Below are positions 15,197-23,452 of a stretch of DNA of 64,000 nucleotides, in pieces. A program made the position numbers and the translations under genes. This DNA is from Bacteroidota bacterium (GTDB lineage: Bacteria; Bacteroidota; Bacteroidia; AKYH767-A; 2013-40CM-41-45), in contig JAPLDA010000023.1 of the NCBI GenBank assembly GCA_026391945.1, positions 39,740-103,739 on the forward strand, read 5' to 3'. Position 1 is the first letter of the stretch. Each line of letters starts with the position of its first letter. The notes beneath the pieces were generated by a model, which did not search any database, was not told where the DNA came from, and was given only the letters and a program-made list of their open reading frames with translations.

Positions 15197-17707
15197 ATGA
15201 ACATTGATACAGATTTCAAATTGGACGACTTGACATTGGTCAAATACCTAAAAAGTATTGACAGTCCCTTCCTTCCAAAAATTCAAGAAGTTTACGAGCA
15301 GGTGAAAGATATTTTGAATAGTCGGGTGCAGCATGTTTTCCCAAAATTTACACTTCATAACACAGGGCACTCTTTCAGAATCATGGAGTATATGAGCAAG
15401 TTGGTTAGTGATTATACCAAACTAAACGAACTTGAAATAACGCTAATGATTTACGCTGCACTTCTACATGACATCGGAATGGCGGTGGGTGAAGAAGATA
15501 TTAACTCTATCAAGTCCGATTCATTTCCTTTTTGCGATGTTAAATTTGCCGCAATGTTAAAGATCGTGGGCAATGACGAAAATTTAGCACTACAGGAGTA
15601 TGTAAGACGAATACATGCTTCTTTATCTGGTAAGTACATTCGTGAAAATCTAAAAGATAAATTAGTGATTCCTAAATTAACAACGCTTGACTTTACAAAG
15701 GAGCTGGCGTTGATCTGTGAGAGCCATACAGAAGATTATGACTGGATTAAGGCCAACCTACGGACAAATGAAGTTAGGGGGGACTATTCTTTCAATCCAC
15801 AGTTCATTGCTTCTGTTTTGCGTTTGGCAGATATTCTCGACATTGATGGGAACAGGACTCCTTATAATCTTTACAAATTGATTTCGCCCAAAGGAACAAG
15901 TGACGAAGAATGGAAACAACATTTTGTAATTTCCAATAATGATAAAATAATCATCAACCAAAAAACACAGCAAAAAAAAATTGTCTTTCATGGTAAGGCT
16001 ACGAATGCAAGTATACATCGAAAACTCCTTGTCTATATTGGTTGGGTAAAAAATGAGCTAACGAATGCTACGGCATTAGTTAATGGTATGGCCGCTCAAT
16101 ATAGTTTGGTTTATGACACGAATCCAGTCGTGAACATTCAAACTGAGGGCTACACCTTTTCTGATTACAAAATGACATTGGAGTTTAGGGCAATTAGTTC
16201 TTTGCTTATGGGAGAAAAGATATATGGCAGTAAATCCTTAGGGCTTAGAGAGCTTATTCAAAATTCAATCGACTCTTGTAGAATAAGGCAAGAAACAGAA
16301 GCGCTTAAACTTGAGTTCGGACAAGATGCATATCAACCTAAAATCAAAGTGATTTTAGACAAAGAAAAAAATCAAGCAATAATTAAGGACAATGGAACCG
16401 GAATGTCAATGGACATTATCAAAAAACACTTCTTAAACATTGGCGTTTCTTATTACAACTCTACTGACTTTTTACTTAAAGATTTTGAATACAAACCAAT
16501 AGGAAATTTTGGTATTGGCTTTCTTTCTTGCTTTATGCTTTCTGACGAGGTGAAGGTTGTGACTAGACATTACAAGTCCAAGAATAAATACCTAATAGAA
16601 CTTGAAAAGGGGAATGAGTGGACATCACTTACGGAATCGGAAGATGTAGTCTTTGATGGCACGGAGGTGGTTTTAAACTATTCGAATTTTATTGCTGTTT
16701 TTGAAAACAGCCCACAAAAAGTAAATGAGTTTTTAAATAAATATTTTCTCACCGATGGAATAGACTTTGAATTGATTGACAAATCTCCCAAACAGATTTC
16801 AAAAATTAGCAATCTAATTAATTTATCAACCCCTCCCGAAAAAGGTGTAATCAAAATTGAGTTTCGGGATTATCTAAAAGATATCGAAGGATACGCTTTA
16901 ATAAAGAACAAAAACAACTTCATCAAAAAATTCGAGGAAATTGATTTTACTGGAACATTATATAAATATAATGACGAAGAAGGATTCTTAGAGGTAACAG
17001 ATTTTTCATGCCTCCAAATTGATGATTATATTAACGGAAATGAAATCACATACCTAACAATTCCCTTAGTAACCTTAGATAAAGAAGATGAATTTCTCAG
17101 TGGAATGAAATTTACAGATGACGATGTAAATCAGGTAATAGAAAAAATGGATAGAGATCTTTCCTGGATTTCCATCATAGTTCCAAAGCAATACCAAGAA
17201 TCTTTGTCTGATGAAACAATAGATGAAAGGAATTTTGTTTTTGATAAGCTGGGGTTTGATGATTTAGCGGAGATTGGCCATTCCCCTTCCTGTAAAACAA
17301 AATCTTTTGTAAAGACAATCACACTATTTGAGGGCCGAAAAAACGATTTGTATTTGCCATTTGATAAAACCGACATAGATGTTGGGCTCTGGTATTACAA
17401 TAGTAAAAAACGAAAGGAGCTTTTCATGAGAAGTGTATTGATTCAGGACTTTAGATTCAACATTGCAATTTCTGCATCTATTTTTGAAATAAACACAATA
17501 GTTGCTAACATCAATTCGAGAAAACTCATTCCTGATGTGTCCAGAAATAATGTTGACATAAAAGCAAGGGAAGTAATCAATTACTCGATAGGAAAGGCCA
17601 TTCATATTGGTGCATGTGACGTTCTTAGTTTAGGGTTAGATGAAAAGACAACCTTGAAAAATTTCATAGATACATTTTATGGGCAAAAGAGTGAATATGA
17701 AAAGTAA
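15197..17707 (+). CDS. HD domain + Hsp90-like (GHKL) ATPase protein, putative conflict system
   Basis: Protein of 836 residues. Residues about 35-250 form an HD-type metal hydrolase fold: HNTGHSFRIMEY (His at 54/58), AALLHDIGM (HD at 91-92) and CESHTEDYDWI. Residues about 340-510 are an Hsp90-like GHKL ATPase: N-box GLRELIQNSIDSC, G1 box KDNGTGMSM at about 398 and G2 box GNFGIGFLSCFM at about 435. The last 300 residues resemble the middle domain of Hsp90/MutL-like ATPases but are not assigned further. HD-GHKL fusions occur in bacterial conflict loci. The gene follows the restriction operon after 175 bases without a visible promoter, and is followed by two tightly packed genes (17741, 18363), so the three probably act together. 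The substrate of the HD domain is unknown. Confidence 0.75.
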   Translation: MNIDTDFKLDDLTLVKYLKSIDSPFLPKIQEVYEQVKDILNSRVQHVFPKFTLHNTGHSFRIMEYMSKLVSDYTKLNELEITLMIYAALLHDIGMAVGEEDINSIKSDSFPFCDVKFAAMLKIVGNDENLALQEYVRRIHASLSGKYIRENLKDKLVIPKLTTLDFTKELALICESHTEDYDWIKANLRTNEVRGDYSFNPQFIASVLRLADILDIDGNRTPYNLYKLISPKGTSDEEWKQHFVISNNDKIIINQKTQQKKIVFHGKATNASIHRKLLVYIGWVKNELTNATALVNGMAAQYSLVYDTNPVVNIQTEGYTFSDYKMTLEFRAISSLLMGEKIYGSKSLGLRELIQNSIDSCRIRQETEALKLEFGQDAYQPKIKVILDKEKNQAIIKDNGTGMSMDIIKKHFLNIGVSYYNSTDFLLKDFEYKPIGNFGIGFLSCFMLSDEVKVVTRHYKSKNKYLIELEKGNEWTSLTESEDVVFDGTEVVLNYSNFIAVFENSPQKVNEFLNKYFLTDGIDFELIDKSPKQISKISNLINLSTPPEKGVIKIEFRDYLKDIEGYALIKNKNNFIKKFEEIDFTGTLYKYNDEEGFLEVTDFSCLQIDDYINGNEITYLTIPLVTLDKEDEFLSGMKFTDDDVNQVIEKMDRDLSWISIIVPKQYQESLSDETIDERNFVFDKLGFDDLAEIGHSPSCKTKSFVKTITLFEGRKNDLYLPFDKTDIDVGLWYYNSKKRKELFMRSVLIQDFRFNIAISASIFEINTIVANINSRKLIPDVSRNNVDIKAREVINYSIGKAIHIGACDVLSLGLDEKTTLKNFIDTFYGQKSEYEK

Positions 17708-17740
17708 GCTTTTCGCACCTTTTGTTTTTATAACACATTA

Positions 17741-18370
17741 ATGATACCTCGACGCATTATATCATTTATCGGCAGACGGCTTTATCAACAACAATATTTT
17801 GTATTGAAGGAAAGACTGCAGGAGGTGTACATAAAAATGCAATCCCAACAGCTGATAAAAAATAACGGCATGCTTGAAATGTTGCTAATTTCAGGTGAAG
17901 ACCATAGATTTAAGTACCGCTTCGGTTTTGATGTTATTGCCATTATAAGGGCACTAAAAAACAGGGTGATCCATAACAGGGTCGAAGGAGCAAGCACAAT
18001 TGAGCAACAGCTCGTTCGAGTTCTTACAAGTGACTTCAATAAAACACTTAAAAGAAAGATAAAAGAAATTTTTCTGTCTACCGTTTTGTGCGAATTAGTC
18101 CCCCGAAAAGACATTCCAACGATTTATCTTTATGTTGCTTACTATGGGACGGGAATGCGTGGCCTTGAACAAGTTTTTAAAAAATTCGGCATTACTAAAT
18201 CACAAACAATTTCAAATGAAATGTGTGCTGAAATAATAGCAAGAATAAAATATCCAGAACCCCAAAAAAGAAATGAAAAAAGATTAAGGCAAATAGAAAT
18301 GCGCAAAAAACATCTTTTGGCCTTGTACAATAAACACAGATTATATAAAAAATTTAAAATCTATGATTAA
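17741..18370 (+). CDS. GT51-like transglycosylase domain protein without membrane anchor
   Basis: Protein of 209 residues containing the ordered motifs of the GT51 (class A PBP) glycosyltransferase. They are EDHRFKYRFGFD (catalytic Glu at about 52), EGASTIEQQLVR at about 83, KRKIKEIFLS and RKDIPTIYLYVAYYG. GT51 enzymes polymerise lipid II at the membrane. This protein has no transmembrane helix or signal peptide at its N-terminus (MIPRRIISFIGRRLYQQQ, amphipathic and basic) and no transpeptidase domain. It is about the size of a lone GT domain. It starts 33 bases after the HD-GHKL gene and overlaps the next gene by 8 bases. A cell-wall-directed effector, or a GT fold reused for another substrate, is an inference. 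Sequence context argues against a housekeeping role. Confidence 0.7.
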   Translation: MIPRRIISFIGRRLYQQQYFVLKERLQEVYIKMQSQQLIKNNGMLEMLLISGEDHRFKYRFGFDVIAIIRALKNRVIHNRVEGASTIEQQLVRVLTSDFNKTLKRKIKEIFLSTVLCELVPRKDIPTIYLYVAYYGTGMRGLEQVFKKFGITKSQTISNEMCAEIIARIKYPEPQKRNEKRLRQIEMRKKHLLALYNKHRLYKKFKIYD

Positions 18371-19058
18371 CATCGTTGATTACATCGAACTTTCTAAGAC
18401 AAGCGCTTCAATTAAAGAAACCATTACAAAACCTGATGCATTTTCTAAAAACTACAATTTCATTAATGGCATCGAAAAAAAATCTTTCCTAAGACATTAT
18501 ATCGTCAACAACAGTCCTTTCCTTTTCCAAAACCATCCGATATTATTTGAACAATTAACCCAGTATCTTGCAGATAAATTAGAAATAAATCCCTGTGAAA
18601 TAAAGTTAATTGGAAGTGCAAAGACGGGGTTTTCAATAAGCGCCCCGCCTGATTATGGAAAACCCTTTACAAAGGACAGCGACTTAGACTTTTCAATAAT
18701 AAACGATAATATATTTAATTCTCTTCAAGAAGAATTTAACTCTTGGGCAGACCAATACAAGAATGGAATAATATTACCTAAAAATGAAACCGAAGAGTTT
18801 TACTGGAATAAACATTTAGTCGAAGTGCCAAATTATCAATTAAAAAACGGAATGGTTGACACTTATAAAATTCCGAACTATACTCAATTTGAATTCGCTC
18901 AAAAAATCAATCAGAGCCTTTTTCTAATTAAAAAGAATCTTGAAAAATATCATTCCATTGAAATAAAAGGGGCTTCTGCAAGAGTTTATTCCTCTTGGGG
19001 GTCTTTTACAAAACAAATTAAAACAAATACAGAAAGTGTCCTTGCGAAATTAAAATGA
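18363..19058 (+). CDS. Pol-beta-superfamily nucleotidyltransferase
   Basis: Protein of 231 residues. The central region has the nucleotidyltransferase signature: IKLIGSAKTGFSIS (the GS motif at about 83), followed after 20 residues by DSDLDFSII (D-x-D, about 105). The third acidic residue may be in GMVDTYK. The C-terminus is helical and basic. It starts inside the end of the GT51-like gene (8-base overlap), so the two are translationally coupled. Known relatives in conflict loci include MNT-type antitoxins that AMPylate a partner, and oligonucleotide-making CD-NTases; the chain is short for a CD-NTase. No effector gene for a cyclic-nucleotide signal follows. Modification of one of its two neighbours is a plausible role. 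Confidence 0.68.
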   Translation: MINIVDYIELSKTSASIKETITKPDAFSKNYNFINGIEKKSFLRHYIVNNSPFLFQNHPILFEQLTQYLADKLEINPCEIKLIGSAKTGFSISAPPDYGKPFTKDSDLDFSIINDNIFNSLQEEFNSWADQYKNGIILPKNETEEFYWNKHLVEVPNYQLKNGMVDTYKIPNYTQFEFAQKINQSLFLIKKNLEKYHSIEIKGASARVYSSWGSFTKQIKTNTESVLAKLK

Positions 19059-19437
19059 AAAAGGGAGACATTACAGAGGCTATGATACCAAAAATGTTAT
19101 TATTATTATTATTATTTATTCGTCTCTTGAATTAATTAACAAAAATAGTTGTTTTTAACCTTGAGAAATTTGAAAAATGATGATTGTCACGCGGAACATG
19201 AAATCAAATGCGGTGGGGCATTTAAACATATCAAGGGCATCGAATTGTCGTGCGTTTCGGATCGGCAAAACGATTTTCTCCGCATGATTTGAATTTCCCT
19301 AAAAAAAGTGACTTTGTGAATTTCTAATTTCCCCCGGAATTTCCCCTATTGACATATTGCCCCTTGAAAGCACTACAGAATGGGTAAAGGTTTAACCCCA
19401 GGAGGGGGAGCGTAAAAAGACGTTGAATGACGTCGGG
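19059..19437. other. Gene-free stretch, likely right end of the accessory island
   Basis: There is no convincing ORF. It contains a TTA-type microsatellite (about 19096-19118), a short tandem-like pair built on GGAATTTCCCC/AATTTCCCCC (about 19326-19347) and a small hairpin GACGT-TGAATG-ACGTC (19419-19434). Base composition changes from AT-rich to more balanced across it, and gene orientation and function change too, so the island boundary or attachment site probably lies here. The other attachment site is outside the window. Confidence 0.4.
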
Positions 19438-19470
19438 TGAGGTCTCAGAAATTCTGAGACCTCATTTTTT
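19438..19470 (+). terminator. Strong intrinsic terminator at the island edge
   Basis: TGAGGTCTCAGA-AAT-TCTGAGACCTCA is a perfect 12-bp stem followed by TTTTTT on the plus strand. It would end rightward transcription leaving the island, before the minus-strand gene at 19522. Confidence 0.85.
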
Positions 19471-19521
19471 ATAGACCCGGCTATTCTCTTATTTATGCAC
19501 CCCGGCTTTCAAACCCTCGCT

Positions 19522-20934
19522 TCACACCAACACCTCTCTTTTTTTCTTTATCACCTTGTTCAGCAAATACGCCTCGACGGTTTTGTTTATCGGGCCCAGT
19601 GAAAAGATGATCACCATTTTTACCGCGATCGAAATAAAATAATTGTTCGAGTTCACCATGCTGAGCGCAAAATGCAGGATGAAATCTTCGAGTATAAATA
19701 ACACAATGGCGATGAACAGTGTGATGGCTCTTGCCTTCTTGCCGATCCTGGCGCGGGTAAGTTTATCGATCGTCTCCTGCAGCTCAATGTTTTTCTTTTC
19801 GATTTCTGCTTTCTGTTTTTTAATGATGGCATTTTCTTTCTGAGTTTGCTCCACTTCAAAAATCATTTGAGCATTCCTTATTTTTCTTGCATTGTCTTCC
19901 ATTTCCACCTGTTCGTGCAGATCATGAAATTGTTTGAAATGTGACAGGCTGCTTAGCCATTCGTTTTTACTTTCATATATTTTGGATAGCAGCTTGTGTA
20001 TCGGGTACATTTTTACTTTCACGTTGATCTTGTCGGCCAGCTGCAATCCCTTGTTCAGGATTTCAATGGCCTCGCCGGTTTTATGATGCTGCATGTATAT
20101 TTCACCCAGGCGAATGCAGCTGGTGATGGCTCCGCCCGTGTACCCGTTTTGTTCACGGAGCGCCAACGACTGCTGATGAAAGTGTTCGGCCTTTTCATAA
20201 TCCCCCTCCGCAAAATAATAGTTGCCCAATTCGCTGAGCGAATTCGAAACAGATACGGGGTTGCCGTATCGCTCCGAAGCCTCCATGGCTTGTTCGAAAC
20301 ACTCCTGAGCTTCTGAATATTTCTTTTGTCCGAGGTACACTTTTCCCAATCCGTGCAACGCATAAACAACCCAGTAATATTTGTTCGTCTTCTTCGCCAT
20401 CTCAAGCGTGTCACTGAAAAGTGGTATGGCCTTGTCGTCATGATGCCGCTCCAAATAAATACTTGCCATGTTGATGTTGCAGGCCATCAGGAAATGCTGA
20501 AGCGATTCCGATTTCACCAACCGCTCATGCGCCGCCCACGATGCTTTCAGCGCCAGGTCCACATTTCCGAACGTCCGGTAAATGCCGGCCTGTATAACCA
20601 TGCTGACGGCGGCACCGTCCGGGTCATTCAAATCGGTAAATGAATTTTGTGCTTCGGTGAGCATGGGAAACGCTTCTTCGTATTGCTCCCGGTAAAATAA
20701 ACTGAATGCAAGGACCAGTTTTGCATAGCAAAACAACAGCGGTTTGTGCGCGGCATTCTTTTCGGCCATTGCATAAATCGCCTCCGCGAATTCCTTCTGT
20801 TCGGGCCGGTCGAGGGTAATAAACGATTCGAGGATTGCCAAACACTGTTTGCTCACATCAACGGGCGAACAGATTTCTAAAATTTTTATTTTTTGTCGGA
20901 TGTAGTCTTGATTTATCATTTCATGGCGTTTCAC
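19522..20934 (-). CDS. TPR protein with C-terminal coiled coil and membrane segments
   Basis: Protein of 470 residues. Residues about 10-340 are tandem tetratricopeptide repeats (YWVVYALHGLGKVYLGQKKY, SNSLSELGNYYFAEGDYEKA and others). A coiled coil (EVEQTQKENAIIKKQKAEIEKKN) comes at about 350-395, and two hydrophobic segments lie in the last 70 residues (ITLFIAIVLFILEDF and FISIAVKMVIIFSLG). The TPR-coiled-coil order is that of Bacteroidota sensor kinases and adenylate-cyclase-like sensors, but no kinase, cyclase or DNA-binding domain follows the membrane part. It has no signal peptide, so the TPRs probably face the cytoplasm. Possibly a truncated or signalling-scaffold member of that group. 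It is divergent from the gene at 21087. Confidence 0.6.
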   Translation of the reverse strand: MKRHEMINQDYIRQKIKILEICSPVDVSKQCLAILESFITLDRPEQKEFAEAIYAMAEKNAAHKPLLFCYAKLVLAFSLFYREQYEEAFPMLTEAQNSFTDLNDPDGAAVSMVIQAGIYRTFGNVDLALKASWAAHERLVKSESLQHFLMACNINMASIYLERHHDDKAIPLFSDTLEMAKKTNKYYWVVYALHGLGKVYLGQKKYSEAQECFEQAMEASERYGNPVSVSNSLSELGNYYFAEGDYEKAEHFHQQSLALREQNGYTGGAITSCIRLGEIYMQHHKTGEAIEILNKGLQLADKINVKVKMYPIHKLLSKIYESKNEWLSSLSHFKQFHDLHEQVEMEDNARKIRNAQMIFEVEQTQKENAIIKKQKAEIEKKNIELQETIDKLTRARIGKKARAITLFIAIVLFILEDFILHFALSMVNSNNYFISIAVKMVIIFSLGPINKTVEAYLLNKVIKKKREVLV

Positions 20935-20976
20935 GAAATATAGAAAAAACTATTACAACTCCTGGCCCGTCATGAA

Positions 20977-20984
20977 TATATTTG
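20977..20984 (+). promoter_or_regulatory. Possible -7 box (TATATTTG)
   Basis: This matches the Bacteroidota sigma-ABfr -7 consensus TAnnTTTG in the divergent intergenic space. It would give a leader of nearly 100 bases for the DUF4139 gene. No good -33 TTTG is seen. Confidence 0.4.
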
Positions 20985-21086
20985 ATAGGTGACACGAACC
21001 CGTCTCCTGTTTCGAAAAATAAATCTCTTTCTCTTTATGGAATCCTCTTCCTGCTGCATCCTGAAAAAAATTCCAAAAAATATTTT

Positions 21087-22742
21087 ATGAAAAAGAGAAT
21101 CGCATCCATCGTGGCTGTGCTGCAGATCATCGCCATGACACCCGCCGTAGCCGGCAGTGTGAAAACCACCACTGCACATGTAAACAAAGCCACCGTGTAC
21201 CTCAGTGGCGTACAACTGACCTGTACTTCGGAGTTCCAGCTTTCTCCCGGAATCAATGAGCTGGTGTTTGAGGGTGTTTCAGCCGGCCTTGATCAAAATT
21301 CATTACAGGCTACGGCCAAAGGAAACATCGTAATCGTGGATGTAAAATTCCAGACACGTTACAATGAGCCGGTGAAAAAAGAATCCACGAAGCTGTTCGA
21401 CAAGGCGATGAAACAGGCAAATGACTCACTGGTTCTTCTCAATTTTGAAATTGAAGAGCTGAACGATCAACTGCAGGGTTTGCTGACGGAGAAAAACATC
21501 ATCCTGAACAACAGGATTATCAAGGGCGAGACTCTGCGCGATTCGCTTCCTGTTTTCAAAGACGGCGTGGATTACCTGCGTGCGCGGTTGATCAACATCA
21601 GCACAGAAAGTATCCGGCTCAAAAAAAATCTGCATTTTAAAAACGAAGCCCGGCAATTACTGGAAAACAGGATTGTCCTCATCGGTCGGGTGCATGAAGG
21701 AGGAGAGGCTCCGCTGCAGGAGGCTGTTAATTCGATTGTCGTCACCGCCCAGGCCGATGCTGCGACGATTGTTCCTGTTACAATTTCTTTTTTCGTAAAC
21801 CAGGCAGCATGGTTGCCTTCATACGATCTGAAAGCAAACAACAACGGCACCATCGACATGACCTACAAAGCTGAGTTGCGCCAGAACACAGGCATGAACT
21901 GGAACAACGTTGCATTGACATTGAGTACCGGCAATCCTTCGGTGAGCGCGCAAAAGCCGGAACTGTCGCCGTTTTATCTGAGTTTTCTCCAGGCCTATCG
22001 CGACAAATACAAAGACCTCTCTAAGAAGTCATCGGGTCTTGAATATTCCTTACCCGGCGTAGCGAATGCAAAAGAGGAAATCAATCTTCAGAATGAATTG
22101 TCGCTGCCCGATTTCACAACGGTAAACGAAGGGATGATTCAAACCGAATATGAAATCAAATTAAAATATTCGATTCCCAACGACGACAACATGCACGTTG
22201 TGGCCATTCATAACAAAACACTTGCATCAAACTATGCTTATTCTACTGTTCCCAAACTGGATGCTTCCGCATACCTCGTGGCCGGAATCACCGACTGGAG
22301 CGACATGAACCTGCTGCCGGGAAATGCCCGGATTTATTTCGACGGAAACTACATCGGGAAATCGTTCATTAACCCCGATGCAGCAACCGATACGCTCCTT
22401 CTGAGTCTTGGAAGGGACCGCAACATTCTTGTGAGCAGGAAAAAGGTAAAAGACAAAACCAAAGAGCGCGTACTGGTGGATGAAAAAATAATTTCGGTGA
22501 CGTATGAAATTGCCGTCCGGAATAACAAGTCGACGGCGATCACCTTGGATGTGACCGATCAAATACCATTGAGCAGCGACCCGAATATAAAAGTGGTGCC
22601 CGGCGATAACGATCATGCAACATACCATGCTGAAACGGGTGAGCTGACCTGGAGGCTTTCACTCAAACCAAATGAAAGCAAAAAAATCCGTTTCGCTTAC
22701 GATGTAAAAATTCCGAAAGACCGCTTGCTTTCGGTGCGTTAG
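21087..22742 (+). CDS. DUF4139/DUF4140 (mucoidy-inhibitor-like) secreted protein
   Basis: The start was chosen at 21087, giving 551 residues, because MKKRIASIVAVLQIIAMTPAVAG is a clean signal peptide; the longer ORF adds an unlikely 35 residues. The N-terminal DUF4140 region (HVNKATVYLSGVQLTCTSEFQLSPG) is followed by a coiled coil at about 95-175. The DUF4139 beta domain comes next (VPVTISFFVNQAAWLPSYDLKA, then MTYKAELRQNTGMNWNNVALTLSTGNPS) and runs to the end (YDVKIPKDR). Proteins of this family are envelope-located with no proven biochemical role; a MuiA relation is only by name. It is single-gene, with a strong terminator 23 bases after the stop. Confidence 0.85.
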   Translation: MKKRIASIVAVLQIIAMTPAVAGSVKTTTAHVNKATVYLSGVQLTCTSEFQLSPGINELVFEGVSAGLDQNSLQATAKGNIVIVDVKFQTRYNEPVKKESTKLFDKAMKQANDSLVLLNFEIEELNDQLQGLLTEKNIILNNRIIKGETLRDSLPVFKDGVDYLRARLINISTESIRLKKNLHFKNEARQLLENRIVLIGRVHEGGEAPLQEAVNSIVVTAQADAATIVPVTISFFVNQAAWLPSYDLKANNNGTIDMTYKAELRQNTGMNWNNVALTLSTGNPSVSAQKPELSPFYLSFLQAYRDKYKDLSKKSSGLEYSLPGVANAKEEINLQNELSLPDFTTVNEGMIQTEYEIKLKYSIPNDDNMHVVAIHNKTLASNYAYSTVPKLDASAYLVAGITDWSDMNLLPGNARIYFDGNYIGKSFINPDAATDTLLLSLGRDRNILVSRKKVKDKTKERVLVDEKIISVTYEIAVRNNKSTAITLDVTDQIPLSSDPNIKVVPGDNDHATYHAETGELTWRLSLKPNESKKIRFAYDVKIPKDRLLSVR

Positions 22743-22764
22743 ATTAATTCTGTTTTTTCGATAC

Positions 22765-22806
22765 GCGGGACTGTAAAAATTAATTTACAGTCCCGCTTTA
22801 TTTTTT
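22765..22806 (+). terminator. Intrinsic terminator of the DUF4139 gene
   Basis: GCGGGACTGTAAA pairs perfectly with TTTACAGTCCCGC around a 6-base loop, followed by TTTATTTTTT. Confidence 0.92.
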
Positions 22807-22867
22807 GGCGTTGTCAATTGAACGTTCTTTCAAAATAATTTACAATCTTGTGGGTTATTATTCCTGA

Positions 22868-23452
22868 TTGAGTTTTCAACCCAACCATACCGAGCTTAAC
22901 GACCTTCAGCTTGTTGCCACCTACAAAGAGCAACACGATGACGCTGCGCTTGGCGTCCTGTTTAAGCGTTACAAACACCTCGTGTATGGTGTGTGCCTGA
23001 AGTATCTTCGCGACGAAGACGAAAGCAAAGATGCCGTCATGCAGATTTTCGAAAAGCTGATCAAAGAACTCCGGCGGCACGACATCGAATATTTCAAAGC
23101 CTGGCTTCTTGCGGTTTCAAAAAATCACTGCCTCATGCTGCTGCGAAACAAAGGGCGGCACCGGCATGTGTCATTTGATGATGCGGAAAACATGGCAGAA
23201 GTTGTGGAAATGAATTCGCCTTTGCATCCCGGAAATGTCACTGAAAAAGAAAGCACGTTGCAACGGCTGGAAGAATCCATTACACACCTGAATGATGAAC
23301 AGAAAAAATGTATTGAGTTGTTTTATCTGGAAGAAAAATCTTACGTGGAAGTTTCACAGCTTACCGGCTTCAGCATGTTGCAGGTGAAAAGCTACATTCA
23401 AAACGGAAAAAGAAATTTGAAAATCCTGATGGAGAAAAAAAATGCGCGATAA
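22868..23452 (+). CDS. ECF-type RNA polymerase sigma factor
   Basis: Protein of 194 residues with sigma-70 region 2 (LGVLFKRYKHLVYGVCLKYLRDEDESKDAVMQIFEKL) and region 4 (LNDEQKKCIELFYLEEKSYVEVSQLTGFSMLQVKSYIQNGKRNLK). It directs RNA polymerase to a small regulon. The start is a TTG at 22868: an in-frame TGA lies immediately upstream and the next ATG would remove region 2, so the rare start is required. It overlaps the following anti-sigma-like gene by 11 bases, the usual sigma/anti-sigma pairing, and probably controls its own operon. Confidence 0.9.
   Translation: MSFQPNHTELNDLQLVATYKEQHDDAALGVLFKRYKHLVYGVCLKYLRDEDESKDAVMQIFEKLIKELRRHDIEYFKAWLLAVSKNHCLMLLRNKGRHRHVSFDDAENMAEVVEMNSPLHPGNVTEKESTLQRLEESITHLNDEQKKCIELFYLEEKSYVEVSQLTGFSMLQVKSYIQNGKRNLKILMEKKNAR

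Noticed and set aside
18363-19058. CBASS cyclic nucleotide synthase
   Set aside because: The chain is short and no CBASS effector, Cap2 or Cap3 gene is nearby.
19096-19118. TTA repeat as a phase-variable site
   Set aside because: It is not within a gene or a visible promoter.
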